DNA from: Bradyrhizobium campsiandrae
GTDB lineage: Bacteria; Pseudomonadota; Alphaproteobacteria; Rhizobiales; Xanthobacteraceae
Direction: 5' to 3'
Length of the DNA stretch: 64,000 nucleotides
Assembly: GCF_014529705.1 (NCBI RefSeq)
Contig: NZ_JAANIH010000039.1
Location: 18,208 to 82,207, forward strand
Position numbers and translations under genes: made by a program. Below, one piece after another: positions 52,930-61,700 of this stretch. The number at the start of each line of letters is the position of its first letter. The stretch's first letter is position 1. Under the pieces are notes generated by a model, which worked only from the letters and a program-made list of their open reading frames with translations, ran no database searches and was not told where the DNA came from.

Positions 52930-53774
52930 ACGATCCGGTGAGGCCAGAGGACGACGAAACGCGCAGCCTGCCTGTGGCTGCGCGTCCGCGCCTTTGGCTC
53001 ACGGTTCTCCCCCTCGCCGCTTTCGTCGTTCTGATGGCCCTCGGCGTCTGGCAGGTCGAGCGCCGCGCCTGGAAGCTGGCGCTGATCGACCGGGTCGAGC
53101 AGCGCGTCCATGCCCCGGTGCAGCCCATCCCTGCGGCCGCCTCGTGGCCCACGATCTCCGCCGCGAGCGACGAATACCGCCATGTCGGCGTCTCCGGCCG
53201 TTTCCTGCACGACCGCGAGACGCTGGTCCAGGCCGTCACCGAGGAAGGCCCCGGCTATTGGGTGCTGACGCCGCTCCAGCGCGCCGACGGCACGACTGTC
53301 TTGATCAATCGCGGCTTCGTGCCGTCGGAGCGGCGCGACGCATCGACGCGACAGGATGGCAATCCGGCCGGGCAGGTCGAAATCACCGGCCTCCTGCGCA
53401 TCACCGAGCCAAAAGGCGGCTTCCTCAGGGACAACGTACCCCAACACAACCGCTGGTACTCGCGGGATGTCGCCGCGATTGCGGCCGCCCGCGATCTCCG
53501 GAATGTGGCGCCCTTCTTCATCGATGCCGACGCCGGATCACAATCCGCTGGCGGTCCCATCGGCGGATTGACCGTGATCCGCTTTCCCAATAACCACCTG
53601 ATCTACGCGCTGACGTGGTTTGCCCTGGCTTTCATGCTGGCCGGCAGACTTTTCGTCACATTTCGCGGCGGGCTGTTCCGCCGCCAACGCTTCGTCCACG
53701 AACCGGCCGGCGACCTAGACGCCTCCGCCCGCAGGACGGGATCAGATGCTGGAACGATCGTCGAACCGACCTGA
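52926..53774 (+). CDS. SURF1 family oxidase assembly protein
   Basis: Assembly factor of haem-copper oxidases, 282 residues, with two membrane helices at the ends (LTVLPLAAFVVLMALGVWQVERRAWK and LIYALTWFALAFMLAGRLFV). SURF1 signatures GVWQVERRAWK, LINRGFVP and RFPNNHLIYALTWF are present. It starts at GTG 52926 inside the cyoD stop. Its place in a quinol oxidase operon suggests a dedicated quinol-oxidase SURF1, as described for Paracoccus Surf1q. It overlaps regB by 29 bases. Confidence 0.92.
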   Translation: MNDPVRPEDDETRSLPVAARPRLWLTVLPLAAFVVLMALGVWQVERRAWKLALIDRVEQRVHAPVQPIPAAASWPTISAASDEYRHVGVSGRFLHDRETLVQAVTEEGPGYWVLTPLQRADGTTVLINRGFVPSERRDASTRQDGNPAGQVEITGLLRITEPKGGFLRDNVPQHNRWYSRDVAAIAAARDLRNVAPFFIDADAGSQSAGGPIGGLTVIRFPNNHLIYALTWFALAFMLAGRLFVTFRGGLFRRQRFVHEPAGDLDASARRTGSDAGTIVEPT

Positions 53775-55131
53775 CGACAGGACTAATCTTGGCGAGCTGG
53801 CCGTCACGCTGCAATCGCAGGCGGACGCGCGCGGCGAGCTGATCGGCGCGGCCCCCACCGACGACGAGACCAACCGCAAGAACATGGCGTTGCTGATCCA
53901 GCTGCGCTGGACCGCGGTGGTCGGCCAGATCGTGACCATCGGCGGCGTGCATTTCTGGCTCGGCATCCCCCTGCCCCTGACACGTATGGGCGCGGTGATC
54001 GGCGCGCTGGTATTGCTCAACGTCTCGAGCCTGGTCTGGGTGCGCCATCGCGCCGCGATCACCAACAACGAGCTGCTGGTCGCCTTGATGCTCGACGTCG
54101 CCGCGCTGACCGCGCAGCTTTACCTCAGCGGCGGCGCGACCAATCCCTTCACCTCGTTGTTCCTGCTCCAGGTCACGCTCGGCGCGGTGCTGCTCGATGC
54201 CCGCTCGACCTGGTCGCTGGTGGCGCTGAGCTGCGCGAGCTTCGTGTGGCTGACCATGGCCTACCGGCCGCTCGATCTGCCGCCAAATCCGCTGAGCGAG
54301 ACCTACACGCTCACTGTCGCCGGCATGCTGCTGGGCTTCGTCCTCAACGCCGTACTGCTGGTGGTGTTCGTCACCCGCATCAACAGGAATTTGCGGGAGC
54401 GCGACGCGCATCTGGCGGCGCTGCGCCAGCACGCCGCCGAGCAGGATCACATCGTCCGCATGGGCCTACTCGCCTCCGGCGCGGCTCATGAGCTTGGCAC
54501 GCCGCTCGCCTCGCTCTCCGTCATCCTCAGCGATTGGCGACGCATGCCCGACCTCGCCGCCGATCAGGAGCTCGCGGAGGACCTCACGGAGATGGAAACC
54601 TCGCTGCAACGCTGCAAATCCATCGTGACGGGCATCTTGGTCTCAGCCGGCGAGGCCCGCGGAGAGGGATCGTCGCCAACGACGGTGACGGCCTTCGTCA
54701 CCGCGCTGGTCGAGGAATGGCGCGACGCCCGTTCGGCGCGGACGCTCTATTTTGTCAACACCTTCGGCGAGGACGTTGCCATCGTCTCCGACATCGCGCT
54801 GAAGCAGGTGATCTTCAACGTGCTCGACAACGCCTATGAGGTCTCGCGCGAGTGGGTCGAGCTGCTGGCCGAACGCGAGGGCGACAATCTAGTGCTCTCG
54901 ATCAGCGATCGCGGCCCAGGCTTCGCGCCGGAAATGCTGGCGCAACTCGGAAAGCCCTATCAATCGAGCAAGGGCCGCGCCGGCGGCGGGCTCGGCCTGT
55001 TCCTGGTGGTCAACGTGGTGCGTAAGCTGGGGGGCAGCGTCACCGCCGAGAACCACAGGAAGCGCGGCGCCACGGTCCGCCTGACGCTGCCGCTTGCCAC
55101 GCTCGCGATCGGAGGCAGCTTTGACGCCTGA
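53746..55131 (+). CDS. regB: RegB/PrrB-type redox sensor histidine kinase
   Basis: Global redox sensor of 461 residues with six membrane helices in the first 230. The quinone-linked GGATNPF motif is near residue 129, the H-box AAHELGTPLASL near 247, and the redox cysteine in LQRCKSIV near 290, all RegB hallmarks. N-box NVLDNAYEVS and G-box GGGLGLFLVVNVV complete the kinase. It presumably reads the ubiquinone pool that the cyo oxidase drains. Bradyrhizobium names the equivalent pair RegSR; this could be that pair or a paralogue. Confidence 0.92.
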   Translation: MLERSSNRPDDRTNLGELAVTLQSQADARGELIGAAPTDDETNRKNMALLIQLRWTAVVGQIVTIGGVHFWLGIPLPLTRMGAVIGALVLLNVSSLVWVRHRAAITNNELLVALMLDVAALTAQLYLSGGATNPFTSLFLLQVTLGAVLLDARSTWSLVALSCASFVWLTMAYRPLDLPPNPLSETYTLTVAGMLLGFVLNAVLLVVFVTRINRNLRERDAHLAALRQHAAEQDHIVRMGLLASGAAHELGTPLASLSVILSDWRRMPDLAADQELAEDLTEMETSLQRCKSIVTGILVSAGEARGEGSSPTTVTAFVTALVEEWRDARSARTLYFVNTFGEDVAIVSDIALKQVIFNVLDNAYEVSREWVELLAEREGDNLVLSISDRGPGFAPEMLAQLGKPYQSSKGRAGGGLGLFLVVNVVRKLGGSVTAENHRKRGATVRLTLPLATLAIGGSFDA

Positions 55132-55654
55132 CCGTTCGCTCATCGTCGTCGAGGACGACGAAGGCTTTGCGCGCACGCTGAAACGCTCGTTCGAGCGTCG
55201 CGGCTACGAGGTCGTGCTCGCCGCTTCGATCGAGGACGTCCGGAAAGTTCTGGTGGACAGATCCTTCGGCTACGCCGTGGTCGACCTCAAGCTCGGCGGC
55301 GCCTCTGGGCTGGCCTGCGTCGAGCTGTTGCACACCCACGACGAGGATATGCTGATCGTGGTGCTGACGGGGTTCGCCAGCATCTCGACCGCGGTCGAGG
55401 CCATCAAGCTCGGGGCCTGCCACTATCTCGCAAAGCCGTCCAACACCGACGACATCGAGGCTGCCTTCAACAAGGCCGAAGGCAACGCCGACGTCGCACT
55501 CGATGTGCGGCCGACCTCGATCAAGACGCTCGAATGGGAGCGCATCCACCAGACGCTGATCGAAACCGATTTCAACATCTCCGAGGCTGCGCGACGCCTG
55601 GGCATGCATCGGCGCACGCTGGCGAGGAAGCTGGAGAAACGGCCGGTGAAGTAG
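55121..55654 (+). CDS. regA: RegA/PrrA-type response regulator
   Basis: Two-domain regulator of 177 residues. The receiver starts SLIVVEDDEGFARTLKRSFERRG, with the phospho-aspartate in YAVVDLKLGGASGL near residue 56 and the Lys in HYLAKPSNTDDI. A Fis-type helix-turn-helix ends the protein (FNISEAARRLGMHRRTLARKLEKRPVK), nearly invariant in RegA. The best start is TTG 55121, 6 bases after GGAGG and overlapping regB by 11 bases. It probably controls oxidase and other redox genes. Confidence 0.92.
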   Translation: MTPDRSLIVVEDDEGFARTLKRSFERRGYEVVLAASIEDVRKVLVDRSFGYAVVDLKLGGASGLACVELLHTHDEDMLIVVLTGFASISTAVEAIKLGACHYLAKPSNTDDIEAAFNKAEGNADVALDVRPTSIKTLEWERIHQTLIETDFNISEAARRLGMHRRTLARKLEKRPVK

Positions 55655-55783
55655 GCCGCCCTCGCGGCGCGAGCGAGCGGCGACGCGTCACCAAGTCGCG
55701 AGGGCGGAAAAACTGCCGCCTGCCATCCCTGCGGGAATGCAAGCCGGCGGCTTACGCTTTCGCCCTCGCGGCCTCGAGGATCG

Positions 55784-56032
55784 CTATTGTGCCGCCTCGT
55801 TTCCGTTGGCGTCGCGATCATTCTTCGGATTGTAGCCGGAATCGTGCAGATTGCGGAGATAGGTGGCGTGATCGGTGCTGTTGGGACCACCGGTCCAGCC
55901 GATGGAAGGCGGAGCCGCAGGGTCAGGTGCGGCAGCATTTGCATTCAGCGCATGGTGATGATGGTACGCGGCAGAGGCGGCGGAAGCCGACAGAGTGACG
56001 ATCGCAAGAGCGATGAATAGTTTTCTTGTCAT
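55784..56032 (-). CDS. Small secreted His-rich protein of unknown function
   Basis: An 82-residue exported protein. The signal peptide MTRKLFIALAIVTLSASAASA ends near residue 21 and GAGGAG lies upstream of ATG 56032. The mature protein starts with a His cluster (AYHHHHALNANAAAPDP), followed by GWTGGPNSTDHATYLRNLHDSGYNPKNDRDANGN. It resembles short rhizobial periplasmic proteins with the N-x-x-D-H-A-x-Y-L-x-N-L-x-x-S-G-Y pattern. The His cluster may bind metal, which is inference only. Confidence 0.75.
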   Translation of the reverse strand: MTRKLFIALAIVTLSASAASAAYHHHHALNANAAAPDPAAPPSIGWTGGPNSTDHATYLRNLHDSGYNPKNDRDANGNEAAQ

Positions 56033-56325
56033 GGTTTGCTCCTCGAGATTTCCTGAGATTTCCCCCCTGGAGCGTTACAAGCCATAGCACAACCTGGGCA
56101 TCACCCGGTACTTACAAGCATCTTCGTCACCACAAAGTGAAATGCTCGCCTTCTGGTGACACGTCTTGCAAGGATTCACGGCAGTGATGCGAGCTGGCCG
56201 CCCTTCGAGAGATGCAGCCTCGGGATCGGAGATTCGTTCGCCACAATATTGATATTGCTGGCCCTGGTTTCGATACAGAGCAGAACGAGCCGACCAACTT
56301 CCAGATTCCGTTGATCGGGAAGCGA

Positions 56326-56672
56326 CTACTTCTCCACCGCGCCGCGCGACATGATCGTGATGTCAACACCCTGCTGATAGAAGCGCGCATTGATGTCGAA
56401 GCGGCAAAGCCTGGTTGCGCTGCATTCCGCGCGCCACGTCGTCAGGTCGCTGTAGAAATCGGACATGGCGAAGATGTCGCTGGGCTTCGAGAGCAGCGTC
56501 GCTTCGAGGTAGTACGACACGCGCGCCGGAAGGGACGCAGCCATGTCAAGGGTCAGGCGGTTGACGCCATCAGGGTCATCCTGAACACGATGCGTTCGGC
56601 CGATGCGGCGGGAAACGTCATGCAGCACAGGAGCAGGCAGGACTGAAGGGCGCGGAGGATCGACGTGGTCAT
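56326..56672 (-). pseudogene. Small secreted protein gene broken by a frameshift (probable)
   Basis: One frame from ATG 56672 gives a convincing signal peptide (ILRALQSCLLLCCMTFPAASA) but ends at 56553 after MTLMASTA. The overlapping frame ending at 56326 carries protein-like sequence (VNRLTLDMAASLPARVSYYLEATLLSKP ... FYQQGVDITIMSRGAVEK). Joining them near 56590 would give an exported protein of about 115 residues. I infer a single-base change; two unrelated short frames remain possible. Function unknown. Confidence 0.45.
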
Positions 56673-56767
56673 GATCGTGAAAGCTGCCTTGCTCGCTGCT
56701 TTCATCAGTGACTGCGGATCGGCTCCGGGCTCACCGGGATCAATGATGAAGTCCGCGCGCACAACAA

Positions 56768-56793
56768 AAAGCCCGGCCAAACGGCCGGGCTTT
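56768..56793 (-). terminator. Terminator of carD
   Basis: AAAGCCCGGCC (56768-56778) pairs perfectly with GGCCGGGCTTT (56783-56793) over a 4-base loop. On the minus strand the stem is followed by TTTTGTTG. It lies about 27 bases after the carD stop. Confidence 0.85.
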
Positions 56794-56819
56794 GATCTGT
56801 TGCGATCGAGGCGAGGTGC

Positions 56820-57824
56820 TTAAGCGGCCTCGTCGGCGACCGTGGTGTCGTCGCCATCGGTATCGTCGGCATCGCCCTCGGCGTCCGCCTCGCCTTCACC
56901 GTCAGCGGCTTCCGCCTTGGCATTGGCACGGCGCGGGCTCTTGGCGAGCTGGGCCTCGATCTCCTTGACCGCCTCGGTTTCGGTCGAGTGCTGCACCACT
57001 GCGATCTCGCGGGACAGACGATCGAGCGCCGCTTCATAGAGCTGACGTTCGCTGTAGGACTGCTCCGGCTGCGACTCCGAACGATAGAGATCGCGCACGA
57101 CTTCCGCGATTGCGACGATGTCGCCCGAATTGATCTTGGCTTCGTATTCCTGGGCGCGGCGCGACCACATGGTACGCTTGACGCGGGCGCGGCCCTTCAG
57201 GGTCTCCAGCGCCTTCTTGACCAGCGTCGGCTCCGACAGCTTGCGCATGCCGACATTGGCGACCTTGGCGGTCGGAACGCGCAGCGTCATCTTGTCCTTG
57301 ATGAAGTTGATGACGAACAGCTCGAGCTTTGCGCCGGCAATCTCCTGCTCCTCGATGGCCAGGATCTGGCCGACGCCATGAGCAGGATAGACCACGAATT
57401 CATTGGCCTTGAAGCCCTGACGCTGGGTCACAACCTTCTTTTCCTCGACCTTCGGCGCAGCAGCGGGCTTCACAGCCGGCTTGGCAGCCGCAACGGGGGC
57501 CTTGGCAGGGGCGGCAGCAACGGGAGCCTTCGGAGCAACGGGCTTGGCAGCGGGAGCCTTAGCAACAGGAGCCTTGGCAGCAGCAGGCTTGGCAACGGTC
57601 GCTTTCGCGGCCGGTTTGGCAGTCTTGTTAGGCATTGCGCTTCTTTTGTTCTTCGAGGACTTTGCAGCCGGCGCCTTAGTCGTGGTCCGACCCTTGGATG
57701 CGCTACGGCTGGCCGCGGCGACTTTTTTGGCCTCCTTATGGGAAGCCCTCGCTGAAGTACTCTTTTTACGCGTTTTCTGTGACACAGCCTGCGCGCGGAA
57801 ACTGCCACGCCCCTGTTTCGACAT
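56820..57824 (-). CDS. carD: CarD family RNA polymerase-binding regulator with long Ala/Lys/Pro-rich tail
   Basis: CarD/CdnL-type factor that binds the RNA polymerase beta subunit and stabilises open complexes. The Tudor-like domain starts near residue 137 (GFKANEFVVYPAHGVGQILAIEEQEIAG) and the helical DNA-contact domain follows (MRKLSEPTLVKKALETLKGRARVKRTMWSRRAQEYEAKINSGD). It is preceded by about 130 residues of basic Ala/Lys/Pro repeats and followed by an acidic tail of about 45 residues. Start 57824 is supported by a good promoter about 60 bases upstream; ATG 57635 (MPNKTAKP) is the alternative, losing 63 residues. Confidence 0.92.
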   Translation of the reverse strand: MSKQGRGSFRAQAVSQKTRKKSTSARASHKEAKKVAAASRSASKGRTTTKAPAAKSSKNKRSAMPNKTAKPAAKATVAKPAAAKAPVAKAPAAKPVAPKAPVAAAPAKAPVAAAKPAVKPAAAPKVEEKKVVTQRQGFKANEFVVYPAHGVGQILAIEEQEIAGAKLELFVINFIKDKMTLRVPTAKVANVGMRKLSEPTLVKKALETLKGRARVKRTMWSRRAQEYEAKINSGDIVAIAEVVRDLYRSESQPEQSYSERQLYEAALDRLSREIAVVQHSTETEAVKEIEAQLAKSPRRANAKAEAADGEGEADAEGDADDTDGDDTTVADEAA

Positions 57825-57877
57825 TTGGTTTCACGGGAACCCAGAGGGGCCAACGGGCTGACGGGGTTCGGCTTAAT

Positions 57878-57911
57878 GTGCTCAATATAGCACATTTCCC
57901 GCAAAAATCAA
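57878..57911 (-). promoter_or_regulatory. carD promoter
   Basis: On the minus strand TTGATT (57911-57906) and TATATT (57889-57884) are 16 bases apart. A small dyad GTGCT-CAATAT-AGCAC (57878-57893) covers the -10 element. The predicted leader to ATG 57824 is about 55 bases. Confidence 0.65.
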
Positions 57912-57980
57912 TGATTTAGGGGTCTTGAGGGCTGGATTTCGGCGCTGACGAAGGTATTAGGGTTAAGTTTGCGCCGGATT

Positions 57981-58319
57981 TTAGTCCCCGGAGCCGGGAT
58001 TCGGAGAAAAATACTTCTCGAACTTCCCTTCCATCCCGTCGAATTCCTTGGCGTCTTCAGGTGATTCTTTCTTCTGGGTGATGTTCGGCCAGCTCTTGGC
58101 GTATTCGGCGTTGACCCCGAGCCACTTTTCCAGGCCCGGTTCCGTGTCCGGCTTGATGGCGTCGGCAGGGCACTCCGGCTCGCACACGCCGCAATCGATG
58201 CATTCGTCCGGATGGATGACCAGCATGTTGTCACCCTCGTAGAAACAGTCGACCGGGCAAACCTCGACGCAGTCGGTGTACTTGCACTTGATGCAGTTTT
58301 CAGTGACGACGTAAGTCAT
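57981..58319 (-). CDS. fdxA: Seven-iron ferredoxin FdxA
   Basis: Electron carrier of 112 residues with a [3Fe-4S] and a [4Fe-4S] cluster. The cysteine patterns ENCIKCKYTDCVEVCPVDCF and DECIDCGVCEPECPADAI are complete, and the acidic C-terminal extension (LEKWLGVNAEYAKSWPNITQKKE) is that of the FdxA family. The usual alphaproteobacterial order S4 protein - fdxA - carD is kept here. Confidence 0.97.
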   Translation of the reverse strand: MTYVVTENCIKCKYTDCVEVCPVDCFYEGDNMLVIHPDECIDCGVCEPECPADAIKPDTEPGLEKWLGVNAEYAKSWPNITQKKESPEDAKEFDGMEGKFEKYFSPNPGSGD

Positions 58320-58451
58320 CCAACGCTCCGAAAAGCTCTTTTAAAAGTCGCGGCTTGCCTAGCGCGGATGGCCCGGCGCCGCAAGGTCGGGAAGGCCCGA
58401 TCATGACGGCTTTATATGTTTGATCGACCAAGAAATGAATGCCGAGCGCAA

Positions 58452-58682
58452 TTAATTGCGCTTTGCGTCACCGAGCTCCTCGTAAAGCACGCGCGCCGAG
58501 GTCGCATCGCCGCGACGCTCGTTGAAGCCGGTGACCTTCAGCACGCGCACGGTGCGGTCGAGCGCGACGGTGATGACGTCGCCGAGCTTGATCGCATGGC
58601 CCGGCGATGTCTCGCGCGTGCCGTTGATGCGGACGTGGCCTGTCACGACGAGCTCAGCCGCCGAGCTGCGCGCTTTCACCAC
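58452..58682 (-). CDS. S4-domain RNA-binding protein (Hsp15-like), start unclear
   Basis: Small heat-shock type RNA-binding protein. From GTG 58682 the frame reads VKARSSAAELVVTGHVRINGTR, the second half of an S4 domain. The first S4 helix (ERQRLDKWLWHAR) is encoded in the same frame upstream to 58721, yet no ATG, GTG or TTG precedes it before an in-frame stop. A GTG at 58738, overlapping the helicase stop as GTGA, would be the natural start but is out of frame by one base. So either a frameshift or a rare start codon is involved; the true gene probably covers 58452 to about 58738. Confidence 0.7.
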   Translation of the reverse strand: MVKARSSAAELVVTGHVRINGTRETSPGHAIKLGDVITVALDRTVRVLKVTGFNERRGDATSARVLYEELGDAKRN

Positions 58683-58734
58683 CCGCGCGTGCCACAGCCA
58701 TTTGTCGAGACGCTGCCGCTCGGTGGTCGTTGGA

Positions 58735-61700
58735 TCACTCCTTGCGACCGGCGAGCTGCTCTTTCAGCGCGGCGAGCTTTGCGAACGGCGAGTTCGGGTC
58801 GGCCGGACGATCGCGCTCGCGCGGATTGGCGCTCGAGGCGTAGGGACGCAGCGACGGACCGGACTCGCGGTCGCGCCGATCGCGGCCCTTGTCGCGGTCA
58901 CGGCCGCCGCGATGCTCGCGGCCGCCGTCGCGATCGCCGGGCTTGCCCTTGCCGCGATCACGATCGCGGTCCTTGCCTTCGAAGCGGCGGTTGTTGTCCG
59001 GACGCTGCTCGCGACGATCACCACCGCCCTCTTCGCGGCCCTTGCGGAAATCCTTGCGAGGACCGCCGTGGCGATGGCGTTCGTTCCGCTTCTCGCCGTC
59101 AGCGGCCCGCGCAGCTTCGCCCTCGGCGGGCGCCCCAGCACCTGCCTCGGCGCTCGCCTGCTGCGGACGCTGGTTGTTGTGGCGCTGGTGGCGATGGCGC
59201 TCGTGGCGCGGCTTGCGGTCCTCGTGACGGCCGCCGGGACGCCAGACCTCGACGAGCTCGGGCTCGGCAGCCGCTACAGGCGCGGCCGCATCGGGCGATG
59301 CCGCGGCTTCCGTCGCAGCGGTTTCGGCAGGAGCCGCCTCGGCAGAAGCGGCTTCCGCAGAAGCGGCTTCCGCAGCAGCCTCGACGGGCGCAGCGGCTGG
59401 TTCGGCCGGCGGCGCGACACCGGGTGCGTCTTCCGGCGTGACCGGCGCTTCAGGCGAGGCTTCGAGCGCCGGCTCCGCGAGCACTTCCTGCTCCTGCGCT
59501 TCCGGCTCGTGCGGCTCCGTGCCGGGCGCGTCTTCGACGGTGACGGCTTCGGGTGCAGCATCCGCCGGCGCGGCGGCCTCCTCGGCGACGGGGGCCTCGG
59601 GGGCAGCTTCCGCCGCCGGCGGCTCGGCAGCAGCCACCGGCTTGACCGGCAGCGGCGGACGCTTTTCCATGCGATAGCCGAGCGCGCGCAGCACGGAGGC
59701 AAAGTCCTCGCCGGCCGAGCCGGTGAGCGAGGTCATCGCCTGCGTCACCACGAAGCTGCGGCCATCGAATGCGCCGGCGGGCTTTTCGCCAGGTGAATTC
59801 TCGCGCCAGGCCAAAGCGGGACGGATCAGGTCAGCAAGGCGCTCCAGAATGTCGACGCGCACGGCGCGTTCGCCGGCCTGCTTGTAGCCGAGCACGCGAT
59901 AAGCATCGCGCGGCAGGGCCTTGTCGACCGGGAAGGAGGTGCGGCCCGAGGATGCCAGATGCTGCGCGCCCGAGAGCGAGGACAGATCGACATTGTCCTG
60001 CTTCAGCGCCCACAGCAGCGCGGCGAGCGAGCGCGCGGCCGGCTTGAGCAGGCCGGGGAAATAGATGTGGTAGGCGCCGAACCGGACGCCGTATTTGCGC
60101 AAGGTCGCGCGCGAGGGCTGGTCGAGATCCTTCAGCTCGTTCGCAATTCTGGGCCGCTCGAGCACGCCGAGCGCCTCGACCAGCTGATAGGCGATGCCGC
60201 GGGCAATGCCGGTGACGTCCTCGGCCTTCGACAGCTCGAACATCGGCCCGAGCAGCTTCTCGATATGGGTCTTGAGCCAGAGCTCGAGCCGCGCCTGCAC
60301 CTTGTCGCGCGGCGCGCCGGTCAGGCGCTCGTCCGAGATGATGCGGATGCGCGGATGCAGCGCGTCGTCCGCGGCAGACAGTCGCGCCACGGCGTCGCCA
60401 GTCCAGCGGATGGTGCCTTCCGAGGTCAGCACGAACTGGTCGTCCGGCGCGTTGCCGAGTTTTTCGGCGCGCGCATTGATCTCGCCGGCGAGCACCGCTT
60501 GCGCGGCAGCCTGCAAGGCTTTCGCATCGGAGCCGGCTTCCGCCGCATCCGGTGCAAAGGTGAAGCCGTCGAGGCGGCCGATGACATGGCCTTCGACGAT
60601 GACTTCGCCGGTCTTGCCGATTTCCGTATTCAAGCTCGTGTTCTCCCGCAGGCGGCGCATCAATACACTGGTCCGGCGATCAACGAAACGCTCAGTCAAG
60701 CGTTCATGGAGCGCATCAGACAATTTATTTTCGACATCCCGCGTTATTCCCTGCCAGCGATCGGGGTCTTTCAGCCAGTCGGGGCGGTTGGCGACGAAGG
60801 TCCAGGTGCGGATCTGTGCGATTCGAGCCGACAACGTGTCGATGTCGCCGTCGACGCGGTCGGCCTGGTCGACCTGGGCCGCGAACCAGGAATCGGGGAT
60901 GCAGCCTTTGCGCATCAGGAAGCCGTAGAGCGTCGTCACCAGCTCGGCATGGGCGGCCGGCGACAGCTTTCGGTAATCCGGGACCTGGCAGGCCTCCCAG
61001 AGGCGTTCCACCGCGGCCTTGCCATGCGCGATATCGCGCACCTCGGCGTCGCGGGCGGCGTGGTCGAGCACGCGCATGTCTTCGGCGATCGGCGCCCGCG
61101 TCAGCGTCTCGTGGCCGGGGGCGAGGTTGAGCGAGACCTGCAGCGCGCCGAGCGAGGCGAAATCCAGCTTCGAATTGCGCCATTGCAGCATCTTCACGGG
61201 ATCGAAGATGTGGTTCTGCAGCGCGTTCACCAGTTCGGGCTCGAACGGCGCGCAGCGGCCGGTGGTGCCGAACGTGCCGTTGCGGGTGGCGCGGCCGGCA
61301 CGGCCGGCGACTTGCGCGAACTCGGCCGGCGTCAGGCGGCGGAACTGATAGCCGTCGAACTTGCGATCGGAGGCGAAGGCGACGTGGTCGACGTCGAGAT
61401 TGAGGCCCATGCCGACGGCGTCGGTGGCGACGAGGTAATCGACGTCGCCGTTCTGGAACATCTCGACCTGCGCATTGCGCGTGCGGGGCGAGAGCGAGCC
61501 CAGCACCACGGCGGCGCCGCCGTGCTGGCGGCGGATCAGCTCGGCGATGGCGTAGACCTCGTCGGCGGAGAAGGCGACGATGGCGGTGCGGCGCGGCTGG
61601 CGCGTGATCTTGCGGTCGCCGGCAAATTCGAGGCTAGACAGGCGCGGCCGCGTGATCATGGAGACACCGGGCAGCAGCCGCTCGATGATCGGGCGCATGG

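Noticed and set aside
56127..56390. 87-codon minus-strand frame
   Set aside because: Arg/Ser-rich translation without signal or ribosome site; overlaps the better protein-like frame.
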